The notes below the pieces were generated by a model. The model saw only the letters and a list, made by a program, of their open reading frames with translations, was not told the DNA's origin and did not search any database. 64,000 nt of DNA from Anthostomella pinea. Taxonomy: Eukaryota > Ascomycota > Sordariomycetes > Xylariales > Xylariaceae. Positions 41,077-53,226 of the stretch are shown piece after piece; position 1 is the stretch's first letter; each line of letters starts with the position of its first letter. The stretch lies in assembly GCA_963556695.1 (NCBI GenBank), contig CAUWAG010000013.1, positions 1,178,001 to 1,242,000 on the forward strand, read 5' to 3'. The position numbers were made by a program, and so were the translations under genes.

Positions 41077-42345
41077 ATGCCTCGTCATTCGCTTCACTCT
41101 ACATCGACCAATACTCGTCCTCACGAAGACCTCCACCGAATACAACTTGTCGCCATGGCGTTTTGCGACGGAAACCCTCTACGGGGATGAGATATCTAGC
41201 GATGGATGATCGATCCGGATTGGCAGTCTTCCTTCGAGGGGACAACAGGACAAATGATACACACAATCTGGTCGATGACGGAAGGGGTGGAGCGTTGCTG
41301 CTGGCGATACGGTTTTCTTCAGGGAGTTTTCTTTCTCGAGTTCTGCATCGTACGGGTCATTGGGAATGAACTCTTTGCAAAAGCACGAAACTGATCGATT
41401 ATGTTGAGAGAATTATGCCTGTTATGTGATATGACCACTGCAACGATGAAATGAATCACGCCTGGACAACATGCCCTCACGGGTACATGATCCTGGAATC
41501 ACTTCCAACTCCGCTATATGCCCATAAGCAGCATCATGGAAGACCATAGCCGTGTTTGCAATAACTTACCACATTCCCTGCCTGCCAGGGCCATCAAGCA
41601 CCATGGCTAACCACCAGTAGGATCACAGCTGGTCTGCTACCCATCTTGCCATGGCGTAGAAGATCCCAGTTGGGATATTTGCGGAATGGGGCTCTCATCA
41701 CTCGGGATGGGATGGGAGCGAGAGTCATATATTGTGGAAAGATGAATGATCAAGAAGTCCGCGCTATGAAGGAAGTCGCCAGAATGAACCAGTACAATAC
41801 CTCATGAATGTGACATACTGGATGAGAACGGGATGTGTACTCTCCAAGAATGCGGCGCTGTACTCGCCTGGAGTCATTAGGGTGGTCGTTCAGTCCGGAA
41901 TGAAGACCAGGCGAGTAGTGTGTCAAGTCATCATTCCGAGCCCATACGTTCACATCAAGTCGAGTATAACATCAGAGGTCATGGTATTACTGGTAATATT
42001 AACGAACTACCTGCTGAAATGTTCCCTTTCCCCAGCAAATGAACAGCAACTGTATCCGCATGCTTCCATATTGGAGAGCCATGTTACAGCGCATGCCACG
42101 TGGTAAAACTGGTGACCACTGCGCTGAGACTACTCTGGCAAAGACCGCGATGACCATATTCCAAGTGTGGTCTATCTCAGAACGCCTTTGCCAAAGACAG
42201 TAAGTCAAGAACGCCGAATGATGCGTAACAAGGAGACAACTGCACTAGCTGTCTACCACCCAGATCAAATCCCTTGCGAGCATAGCGAAGAATGCCACGA
42301 CGTACGAGAAGACACGGTAGACGTTCGTACGTAGGTGAGAGTCGC
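41077..42345. other. Convergent intergenic region, nothing seen
   Basis: 3' flanks of RPL39 (plus) and SKP1 (minus). Short frames without domain content. Confidence 0.5.
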
Positions 42346-43069
42346 TTAGCGATCCTCAGCCCACTCGTTCTCGCGGCGGATCTGCTCCTCCTCCTCGGCG
42401 GTGAAGTCGTTTGTGATGTTGAAGGTCTTTCGGATCTCCTCGGGGGACTTGCCCTTGATCATGTTGGCGACAGTCTTGCAGCCAACGTCCAGGAGAGGCT
42501 TGATGTCGAGATAGTTGGAAGCCTGTATCAATCAAGTCAGTATGCTACGGCGAAGAGACGGGTAGCAAACATGAGGGTGATAACATACGAGAATGATCTC
42601 GAACAGCATCTCCTGATCGACCTGCATGAACTTCTGGTCCCACTCCTCAATATCGGTGGTCTTCTTGCGGTTATCCGACTCGTCCTCGTTAGTGGAAGGA
42701 GGGTCACCGCGGTGGTGCTCGCACCACTCGATCACCTTGCGAAGGACGGGCTCAGTGACCTAAGGTGGGGGTGTAGTTAATATCACGTCTCCAGGTGCGG
42801 CAAGGTTTAGAGGAAGAGGTATACATACGTTGGGAATAGGAATTGTCTGGCCGATGACACCGTCGCCTAGGTCGTCCAGCATGTTCTTGATGAGCATGGA
42901 GCGCTCAACAATGGCCTTCTCTGTAGCAGAGGTCAGTAGCTTGTTGCGACAGTGATGACAGGAGGACGGTCGCTCCACGGAGAGGGGGTGGGAGCCACTT
43001 ACCGACTTGAATCTGCTGCATGTCATTGCTTTGCAAAGTGACCATGATGGGACCGTTGTTCTCAGACAT
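42346..43069 (-). CDS. SKP1: Skp1, SCF ubiquitin-ligase adaptor
   Basis: Links cullin-1 to F-box proteins in SCF ubiquitin ligases (called SconC in sulphur regulation of filamentous fungi). Four exons on the minus strand give 168 aa: 43003-43069, 42829-42920, 42589-42759, 42346-42522. Phases agree at each joint ([47 protein letters not shown]). The N-terminal BTB/POZ-like fold is followed by the F-box-binding C-terminus: [19 protein letters not shown], then [17 protein letters not shown] and the near-invariant ending WAEDR. Length matches the family exactly. An upstream leader intron is likely (43124-43589). Confidence 0.97.
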
Positions 43070-43123
43070 GATGGCGGTCGTGATTTGTCGTTCGTGGGAG
43101 AAGATTGATGATCGGGATGTATG

Positions 43124-43589
43124 TCTGGAAATGGTAAGAAGATGTTCGCCAAAGAGAGAGGATGGCGAGATGTGGGATACAGAGTGCGCGCGGGGATGCC
43201 GATGTTGCGGTTGTGGTTGCGTATGTGGTTGTGGTTGTAGAAGAGAGGAAGTAATGGCACGTGGGAGAGAGCTGCAATTTATTTGCAGAAGGCTGAGGTC
43301 AGGGCAGGCGGCAGGTAGAGAAGGTTTTGGTTCAAGCTTCAAGGGAAGCTGAACTCTGAATGGAGGTGCAGGTGCAGGTGCAGGTGGTGGGTGAATGAAC
43401 GGAAGTGAGTGCAGCGAAGCGCGGCGGGGCAGAATGGGCAGGCTGGCAGGGCAGGCACGAGGCACGGCTACGGTCAGAGAAGGTGCAGCGTCACCGCCCA
43501 ACCGCGGCCGGCACAATGGAGAGGAGTGAAGTGAGATCGGATGGCTGCAACCTGGGTCGGACGGATGACAATGAACGTTGCGCACTTAC
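43124..43589 (-). other. Candidate 5' UTR intron of SKP1
   Basis: On the minus strand a strong donor GTAAGT (43584-43589) precedes SKP1, and a pyrimidine-rich acceptor (ACCATTTCCAG) ends at 43124, 54 bp before the start codon. Removing the 466 bases leaves a short leader. Inferred from splice signals only. Confidence 0.45.
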
Positions 43590-44200
43590 CTGAAAGCTGG
43601 CGATGCTTTGTTCGCGCAAGGAACTGAAGGCGCAGATGTGGACGGTGGTGTTGCAAGTGTGAATCGTCGAGACGGTTCAGTAGCAGATGCGTGGAGTTTA
43701 TGTTGTTGGTTGAAGATGCAATGGCGAAAGGATGGATTAATAAGTGCAATTCAGGACCAACAGCTGGCGGAGAGGTGTCAGTTCAAACCTTCAGTGTTGG
43801 GTGCCTAAAGGGTTGATTTCAATGGGGCTGGTACGTACCGCTGCTCCTCGCTATAAGAGTCACAACGAAGACGCACGGACCACGCGATACTTCGAGAATA
43901 ATAATACTGCGATCAATGTGATACCCCACGCACTCAGAACAGCGCAGAAGATGGACATGAGGCAGTTACTTGAATCAATCCAGACAAACTCTCTCGTATT
44001 CTCTATCTAGTTCTGCAGAAGATAACTAAGAATGATTTCATGTAGTCTGGTAGCTTTGTTCTCCATCTATCACATGGTCCGGAACCAGCCAAGGCAAGTT
44101 GAAGGGTCAAGCCACTAAAGAACCTGCTCAGCCTTTCACCGTGTAACACATCTCCGGCCGGTAGTGGGCTGCGTCAGTTATAGTAGCTAGAGCCAGCGAG
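43590..44200. other. SKP1 upstream region, no gene
   Basis: Promoter side of SKP1, grading into AT-rich DNA. No recognisable frame. Confidence 0.45.
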
Positions 44201-45139
44201 TGTCAGGCAAGTGAGCACTTTAGCATAGAGAATTGATATTTTCAGAGTATCCGATTTTTAAAGTATTTTACTTTTAACTGCTAGATTTATTAACAAGTGC
44301 AGCTATTATTACGCTTTATTACTTAGCAGCTATTTTAATTAACTGGTATTATTAATAAGCCGAGTATTCACCTTATATCGTTTTTTACACACACACACAT
44401 GTATATATATATATGTATAAATAATGTCGCGTTTCATAGTTGATTTTTACTTTATATACTATTTGTGAGGATTGTGGTGGCAGTATGGTGGCAGTCAGGG
44501 AGGCTGCCAGCTGACAAGGGGTCAGGCATGCACCTTGGCAGAATAAAGGGATGGAAGCACCAGGAAAGGTGGCTTTCATTGGTGATAGACAAGGGATCTT
44601 TGGCTGGAGGATCAATGGATGGGTACATCTTTGTATTTTGGTGTGTATTTAGTACTAGATTGGTCCCCCAGACCCATGGATAAAACGCAACGCACTAGAC
44701 CGATCATCACCCCTATTTTCTGACTCTGATGATCCGATACTATTTAATTAACTATAATATACTTTTACGCTGTTCGGATTTTTACTGCGTTTTTAAGCGA
44801 TTAAAAGCCTAATGCCGCTTTTATACTGCCTTGTTAACCTTTATTTGGCTTTTAATTTCTTATAATAAGCGATTGTTATAGTTTAAATAGTAGGCGTTTA
44901 ATTACATTATAGGTATTTAACTTATATTCAATGTTTACGAAAGTAACTAGTTTAATAATTAACCTATCAACCAATTTTGTTATTTTAATTGCATTGTTCA
45001 GCGTTATTAAATGAGGCATAATGTTATAAAAAGGCCATTTACCAATATAAGGTTAAAATTTTAACGTAAAAACGGGTTGTTATTATCTTTTAACTTAAAA
45101 ATGGTAATATCTTTTTTAATTACTTAAATATATATTAAT

Positions 45140-45394
45140 TGTGACGGTCTTACCTCCTGTACGTCTGTCAGCCCATCGGTGTGGTCAGTGCGCTGCATTA
45201 GGTGACCTGGCGCACAGGACGTGTTGCAACAGCTGTACTAGATTGGGTAATTGTGGGGCGGGTTGAAGGATCTTTAATCCTACCAGAATTAGCTGGCGGG
45301 TCAGATCCTTCTTCCCCTCCCCACCGAGAGATTCTTACACGTACATGGTGAAAGCAGGACTGTTACGTCCACTCCATATTTACGCTTCGTGACA
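45140..45394. repeat. GC-richer island, possibly an LTR
   Basis: 255 bases of normal GC, beginning TGTGACGG and ending near CTTCGTGACA, surrounded by AT-rich DNA. The terminal words resemble fungal LTR ends but no target duplication is seen. Confidence 0.3.
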
Positions 45395-46914
45395 ACCCTA
45401 TTGATCGACTTCGTTATTTTAAAAAAATTCGTAATTATATATTTAATTTTAAGACTAGTCGTATAGTCGTGAATAAGTCGAGGGAAAAAACACGTAATTA
45501 ATTTAAAAGTACGTTTTGTATACGTTAGGTGTAAAAATAAAAAAGCCACGAGGTTATCAATCAAATATAGAATTAGAAATAATTTTACTTAACGAGTCTT
45601 TATTTATTTTTAAAGAGCTTATAAGGTACTTTTTCACATTGAGTGTTTATTTTTAATTTAATAAAAAGATTGTAATTTAATTGTTAAACAATTTTATTAT
45701 TAATATAACATTTCTTTTTTTGTAATTATTTCTATAGTTTTAAAGGTAGTTCCATAGTTATAAATAAGTAAAAAGGAAAGAAGACACGTAGTCAATCAAA
45801 AGGCACGCTTTGTATATACATAGCGGTAAAATATGGTATTAAAGAGGAAGTAAATTAGTGTATTTATACGTTTGTTCGATTTTTATTATAAATTCAAACG
45901 AAATTTAAAGTTTTAAGCTTATTAAAAGTTATATTAAAAGTGTATTAATAAGATAAAATATAAGTAATAAATATGTTCACGGTTACGTTGAAAATAAAGG
46001 AAAATAAGATTTAGCTTTTAATACAAGCGCTTATAAAATGGTCTATTTTAACTAGTTTTAAACATTTAAAATAATGCCACTTGTTTTATAATAAAAATAT
46101 TAAAAAATAGCTTCAATAATAAGGAAATAACGGCGAGTTTAAATAAATGAAGAATATAATAGAAAGCAGAATAATAGAGTAATATATGTTTATTATTACG
46201 AATATTATACTTTTTCGTTATAATATAAAAAATCTAGGTAAGTTAATACGGCTTAGTTATTAACGTGAGTAATAATAATTCTTTTAAATTTTTATACAAA
46301 GAATAAGATTAATTAAATTTTTATTTAATATAAGAGTAACGTTAATATTACGCGGTATTACTCGTAGTACAAAGGTATTACTAACAGTAAAACGGTTATT
46401 GAATATTATATTTAGCACGTAATATTTAACCAAAACATTATTAATAATAGTGTTATAGTTATAATAAATGGTACAAAGTTATATGATTATATATTATATA
46501 ATTAAATCTTTTTTTTAAAAGATACGGCCGATTGAAAAGTATTTTTAGGCTTAAAAGTATATAGTTAAAAGGTGGTATTAAGGGTAAATAAAAGTATTAT
46601 ATTACGAAATATGATAAAATCGCTTAATCCAAAAAGCGGTAAAACGTTAAGAAAGTGTTCTTATTATTACCTTTCAATTTTTATTCTAATTTAAACCAAT
46701 TAGTTTAAATCAAGCTAGATGTTATATGGGCGTGTTATATAATCGCCGTTTTTCTTAAATTGACTTATTTAAATTTTATATTTCCGCTTAAAAAAACTTT
46801 TCGTTTTTATATTCATTTATTCATGTTTAAATCCTTCTTTTAAGTAGTAAAAATATCGAACAAGCGGCGTTATATTAATTGCGATAATGCGATTTTAAAA
46901 GGTCGTACGGGTAT

Positions 46915-47063
46915 TGTTGAATGAGAGCCGGAGATAGACACTGGAAGATCTCTAGTGGTGCAGAGACGCACAGAGCATCTGACCCACCAAGAAAACAGAT
47001 GATCAATCTCTGCACGTAGAGCAGAACAATCAACAATATCAATTAACATCCGTGTATTCAACA
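46915..47063 (+). mobile_element. Solo LTR of the copia family, 5-bp TSD GGTAT
   Basis: 149 bp, TGTTGAATGAG...TATTCAACA, nearly identical to the 5' LTR at 21053. Flanked on both sides by GGTAT (46910-46914 and 47064-47068). It is GC-rich in AT-rich surroundings, so it was inserted after most of the decay around it. Confidence 0.95.
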
Positions 47064-49198
47064 GGTATAATAGCGTTACTTATATTAAAAGGCGTTGTAA
47101 AACGTGTTATACGCATATTTAGTAGATCTTTTTATAATATTAAAGGGTTAGTAGTGTTATTAGTTGCTTACAATGTTTATACGTTAAATATAGCTAGAAA
47201 ATCAAGAAATTGTTCGATCTAAGCCTTTTTTTACTAATTTTTAATAAATAAGCGTAATTAAACAGATACAACTTTTAAAAAACCTCGTGATATAAACTAT
47301 TCGTTTTAAAGTTTATATAACTATATTAACGGTATTTTTCGGCTTAAATAAGGGTTTAAATTTGTGGAATATTTTATTATAAATCACACTTTTTCTTAAC
47401 GAAAGTTTTAAGTATATATTCTTGTAGCTTTAATTTATCTTTTTTCATTATCGGTGAAAAGAAGCTATAACTTGATATTTCAAAAGGTTAAGTTTTATAT
47501 AACGAGCTTACATATATAAATAAGGAGGGTATTTAAAGTAGCGATAACAGCGATATGAAATATATTTTTCAATAATTAAACTTACTGTTATTGAATTATT
47601 TTAAAACAGTATTTACGTGGCTTTATTATATATAATAAGGCGGTTTTTTAAAGTCAAGTTGTTAAATTATGCGGCGTCAAAGATAATATTCATATTACCG
47701 ATACTTAAACCCGTATTATTAATACAGCTGGGTTTTTTTTTTTGCTTTTGCTTTTTTTAAAAGGCAGGCTTTTTAACTTTCTGTTATTTTTAAAGTTTTT
47801 TAACTAGCTTGTATCGTTTTTCAAGTCTTTTAATAACGTTGTACTTATTTTGGTATAATATTAAAAGGTTTATAATAAGTAGCTTATTACGTTATAATAG
47901 TATTAAACTATTTTATTAATATTTACGGGCTAATATTAAGAAATATATTTACTTTACACCTAATATTTCTAGGGATTTTATATGCGGTAATCGATATACT
48001 TTTTCCTTTATTATTATTAATTTACCATATAAAAATTACGTATATATCTTATTAAATATCGTTAGCTTCTTATTTATTATAAGCTTTTAATACTAAAGGA
48101 TGGTTTTTTATTTTTTATATTCATAATTACTCGTAGCCGTAAACTATTACTTAAATTCTAAGATAGAAATAGTAATATAAGTAGTAAGAGCATTATAAGT
48201 TAAAGTAGTAGTAATAATAAGGGTATGAGTAGTAGTAATAGTTTTAACACATTTGATTTAAGGCGTTTTTTAACCTTTAATTTGAACAGATTAAAAATCT
48301 TTGAAGTAGTTCGGCAATTATTAAAGGTAGTAAGTTCATAAGGCTTTTTATATAACGTAAAGATATATATAATTATAAGGATAAATAGCGGCTTAAAAAG
48401 TTTAGAAAATCCTATAACTTTTTTTTTGTTAAGGCTGCTATAAAGGTAAAGGTTTAACGGTTGTAACGTATTTTAATATACCGTATTTTTATTTTTATTT
48501 TCTTAACTTGCTATTTATGAATTGGTTTAAAAGTATTGTTTATCAATTTATTTATTAACGAATAAAGAGATTTTTAAAATAAAATAAAATTGCTTATTAA
48601 TAACGAAGTTTTTTTTTAATATGCTTCTATCTAATAAATAAGGTTAAATTCATTTATAACGTTTAGAACGCGCTTTTAAATATAGCTTGGGTTTTAAAGG
48701 TTTATTATTTTTTTAAAATTATATATAGTTATTGTATATAAAAGAGATTATTTTAAAAAGCGGCAGTAAGACCTTTATAACTTTATTAATATTATCGTAC
48801 GTAGCTTCATTAGTTTTTTCGTCAATTATTTTGGTCAATAGCTTTATTAATAAAATCAGCTTTATGAAAAGAGTTTTTAATAGTAGTAGTTCTTTTAAAA
48901 TAATTTTTTTGTAGTAATAATTTTGTTAAAAGAGTTTTTTTTCGGTAGTAGTTTTATCAAAAGTCTTTACCAATAGTAACTTTTTATGAACTTTTTTATG
49001 AACTTTTTTATTTATCATTATCTACGGCATATAATAGCTGCGTTTTTAATAAAAGCGTTTTTAAAAAGAGCTTTTTTAACGGTAATAGCTTTTACCGTTA
49101 GTTTTTAAGCCCGTTTAAACGTTACTAAGCGTTCAGATATTTTAAATTATTTATTAATAGATTCATTAATTATTATCCGAATAGACAAAGATTACATA

Positions 49199-49400
49199 TG
49201 TTGGATTCATGTGATTCCACAGTCAAACCATCCATACAGAACCCACATGTATGATTAGATAAAAGATTAGATACCGGATTGTGAGGTCACTTAGCCAGAC
49301 CTTCAGGTCCAGCTAGACTTCCCAATCCAACCATCAGCAACATCATGACCTTGACCCAGTACTCGAGTATTATGAATGATCGTTCAAGCCTGTTCCAACA
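49199..49400. mobile_element. Solo LTR, second family, TSD ACATA
   Basis: 202 bp beginning TGTTGGATTC and ending GTTCCAACA, flanked by ACATA at 49194-49198 and 49401-49405. Terminal TGTTGGA/TCCAACA is an inverted repeat as in LTRs. No internal region is left. Confidence 0.88.
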
Positions 49401-49543
49401 ACATACGACTTTATAATATAGAAAAAAAAGGGAGGTAGCTGATTTATTACTCGTAATATCGGTCGTAATCGTTTAAATATCAACGATAAAACTGTTAAAG
49501 CTTTTATTATTAAATTATTTATTAAATTATTATCATATCATAT

Positions 49544-49746
49544 TGTGAGATTCTAGAAGGGTCACAAGCCTTTGGGGTGTGAGCGGTCGCTGCAAATGTT
49601 GTTATCATTCTCAAGTATGCTTGGCAGGGCTAATCTACAGCTAAATACCATACTGCACCATACCAGAGTGGATCCACTGGTCGCCTAGCAGCCCCTTAGC
49701 GGGTACTGTACCTAAGAGCACTATATCTGGGATCCAACATCTGACA
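49544..49746. mobile_element. Solo LTR, third family, TSD CATAT
   Basis: 203 bp from TGTGAGATTC to ATCTGACA, flanked by CATAT at 49539-49543 and 49747-49751. A strongly AT-shifted sister copy lies at 50626-50826. Confidence 0.88.
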
Positions 49747-49988
49747 CATATATAAATAAGAGCATTATAACATAATGTACGTATTTTAAAAGTTAACGAA
49801 GATTTTAATACTATCTATAGTATTAAAGGTTAAAAGCTTTTGATTTACGGCGCTTAAAGCTATTCAAAGTTAAATAAATATCAAAGGATATACTAATAAT
49901 AATATTAATTAGCTAGCGACGGCGTGTACGACAGCGTAGTAAATAAAAAATAATCTAGCTGTTAAGCGCGATATTATTTATATATATA

Positions 49989-50224
49989 TGTCAGATGTGG
50001 TGGCTGGGAATGTGTGATGAAGGTGGTCTGTGCGCAGGGATTCAGGGTAGTCCAAGCGCACTGAGAAACGGTCGGCTAGCGACCGTTTACCCCACTGCTC
50101 AGCTGTTATGCTAGTGGGACGCGTGGGTACCAAATTTGCATACAAATTCGTCCACATCAGGTAGATGCAGCCTCTAGATAATACACGACCGAATAAGAAC
50201 GATAGTTTACACTGAACTTTCACA
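49989..50224. mobile_element. Probable solo LTR, fourth family
   Basis: 236 bp from TGTCAGATG to ACTTTCACA with ATATA on both sides. Because the flanks are AT dinucleotide repeats, the target duplication is weak evidence; the sharp GC edges support an inserted element. Confidence 0.55.
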
Positions 50225-50625
50225 ATATATATATATATATATATATAAGTAAAAAACGATATAAGACTAGATATTCGGCTTGATAATAGCAGTATTATCA
50301 TAATCTTATGTAAAATTATAATTTATTTACTTTTACGTACATTTTTAGAAACATATCACTTTTACGTAATATATCTTTACGATGTTCATTTTTAACATTA
50401 AAAAGAGCGGCGTTAATGGTACGTCGATTATTTTTTATTTAAATAAAGGTTATAAAAAAAAATTAAAAAAATCGGGATTTATAGCTTCAGAATATTTAAA
50501 AATACAACCTTTAACAAAATCGATAGTAGCCTTACGCGTCTTAAGATTAAATATAACCGTAATAAGCGCTTGAAATCTTTATTAATCAAAAGTAAAAATG
50601 CTTTTTTATAAAAATCATTATCTTT

Positions 50626-50826
50626 TATAAGATTTTAAAAGGGTTATAAGCTTTAAAGGTATAAGCGGTTATTATAATTGTTATTATTATTTTCAAGTAT
50701 GTTTAACAGTGTTAATTATAGCTAAATACTATACTGTATTATAATAAAGTAGATATTTTAGTTTTGTAATAAGCTTTAACGGGTGTTATATTTGTACGCA
50801 TTATATTTAAGATTTAACGCTTAACA
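50626..50826. repeat. RIP-mutated copy of the third-family LTR
   Basis: Aligns along its length with 49544-49746. In the first roughly 58 aligned bases I count 17 differences of the C->T or G->A kind, all with the AT state here, against one transversion and one single-base indel. Confidence 0.85.
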
Positions 50827-51713
50827 CTTAAAACGCCTTTTATTCATAAAGTATAATTATATTCTGAAATTAGCGAAATTAGGATTTATTTATTTATTGA
50901 AAATTACGTTAAGCTTGTTATAATATTTTAATCCGAAATATTAACAAGTAATTAACCAATAAGTATAATAATATTACAAAACGACTTATTCATAATAATT
51001 TATCGGTTAGTTAATAACGCGCTGTTAAACCTTCAAAAGATTGAAAATGTTAAAGCAAATAAAAATATTAAAAATATTCGCTTATAAATACTTCTAAAAT
51101 ATAAACATACTTTTAAAACTATGTTACAAAAGAAAATAAATAATAAGTAAGCTCAACGAGTTAATATTTAACGAGTAAAATCTCGACGAAATCAATAATT
51201 TAAGTTATTAGATAAAATAAATACAAATAAATTATAATTACTTTATAATATCTCGGAGACTTAGTGTAAACTTAGTGAGAAGAGCGGTTAAACGATAATA
51301 CGACTCCGTATAATATCATTAGCTACTTTTAAAATTATAAGTATAATCCTTTAGCTTATATAATTATACGTATAAACATAGCACCAAGAACGAGGTAATT
51401 TAAATCGAAAGTTCGCTTTAATTTTTTTAGTATACTAAAGATTTTTTTTACGAAAAGACGTGATTATAAAATTTTCTTTATTTATTACTTATAATACGGA
51501 TAGTTTTCGAAATAAGCTTTGTTATAAACGAGCTTAATTTCTTTATATATAATCCGTTTATGATAAAACTTAAAAATCGTTTTAAATATAATCTATTTAC
51601 TTTTAAAACTTTTTTATAACTGTAAGGCGTTAACAAAATCAAGGAGCTTTTTTAAAATAGGATTAGTATATTTTTTTCAAAAAATATTTAATACAAAAAC
51701 AAAAGTATTATAA

Positions 51714-51841
<128 letters not shown>

Positions 51842-51886
51842 TATTATTATTAAAAGCATTTAAGCATTTAAAGTATTTAAAATATT

Positions 51887-51947
51887 TTAAAACCGTTTAA
51901 AAACCGTTTAAAAACCGTTTAAAAACCGTTTAAAACCCGTTTAAACC
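51887..51947. repeat. 11-bp tandem repeat (aaaaccgttta)
   Basis: About five near-perfect tandem units with single-base length changes, in the AT-rich island. Confidence 0.85.
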
Positions 51948-52215
51948 GCTTATAAAGTTTATTCGGACCTTTTTATCGATAATTTGTTAAATATTAATAA
52001 CTTATTAATAAAAGAAATATATTTAATTATTATTACGAGAATACGGCACGTTTTCAGTACGTAATATATATAAAATAAGTTATAAAATACGAATTTTATA
52101 TAAAAAAACCTTAAGATTTATATAATTAATATGTAATTCCTTAATAACTCTAATAAAATAACCGGTTTTAAAAATAGCCTGTTTAAACTATGTACTTTTA
52201 ACATACGCAATTAAG

Positions 52216-53226
52216 CTGCACCTAGTACCAAATCTAGCGGCTGCAAAGTGGAGTACTCTGGATATTAGGTACTCTGACAATAGCAATTCTCTTGGCGTGG
52301 TGCAGATAAACTCTGCTTTGATTCCCATTGATTGGTTGATCACCACTACTCTCCTTATGCGAGGCTACCCCCATCTGTAGGTTGTCCCATGCGAGAGGAG
52401 AGGTATATAGGCAGCCGGCATATACTGAGTATTTGCTCTTTGGGATGCGACACACTGATGCAAGGTCCCGCGATACATGTCGGTACGTAGTAGGTGTGTT
52501 TGTTCAACTATCAACCGCTGTCTCAGTATCTATCTACCAGCAAGTCTACTGTCTAGGTTCCTTGAGAAACAGCATAGAGTAGTCCCCAAGTGGTTTGCAT
52601 GGTCAAAGGATGAGGCAACAGCCTGCAAACCATGTCTCGCTCAGAGTCGCTTTCAACCTCGTCCCATTCCTTCTATTCCATTTCCTTTCCTTTCTCTCCC
52701 GTACCCAGGGTATCATATGCGTGTGCGCGTAACCCCAAAGCCATTACATGTGTGTGCGCGTCTGCCAACTAGCCAACTAACCAGCCAACAAACAGCCGCG
52801 CGTTGGATTTTCAAACCAGCGACAGATTAATTATTAGGAAAGAGAAGAAACTGGGGTCGGTATCGACCAGAAGTTGTGTCTGCGTGTGTGCTGTAAGGGT
52901 ATGTTGTATCTGCATATGTGTAGGAGGCAAGTAGGTGTGCAGTGCTGCGTGTAACTCGCAAAAAATGACTGTAGATGCAGGCCGGTAATAATGCAAAAAG
53001 GACCGCACCAAAAAGGACGACGAATGAAGGGTATCAAATGAGCAGTTTTCCCACCGCCCAAGCCCAGTCTAGCCCAGCCGATGACCCAATGTGGAAAAGA
53101 GAAGAAGAAATCCCATACGCGTATGCGTAGTGCATATGTGTAGTCGAAGCAGGCATCCAAGTACGTATGCCTATGCTCGTAACGGCCTCATGCTCGTGAC
53201 TTTTCCCAACCATACCATCCCCTTGT
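52216..53226. other. Edge of the AT-rich island, no gene
   Basis: The first 350 bases have normal GC and a TATATAGGCAGCC word that could be promoter-like or part of an unrecognised LTR. The rest is the 3' flank of the DUF4203 gene. No supportable gene. Confidence 0.4.

Noticed and set aside
42905..43585. 226-codon minus-strand frame upstream of and overlapping SKP1
   Set aside because: It covers SKP1 exon 1 in another frame and the likely leader intron; Pro/Ser-rich chance frame.
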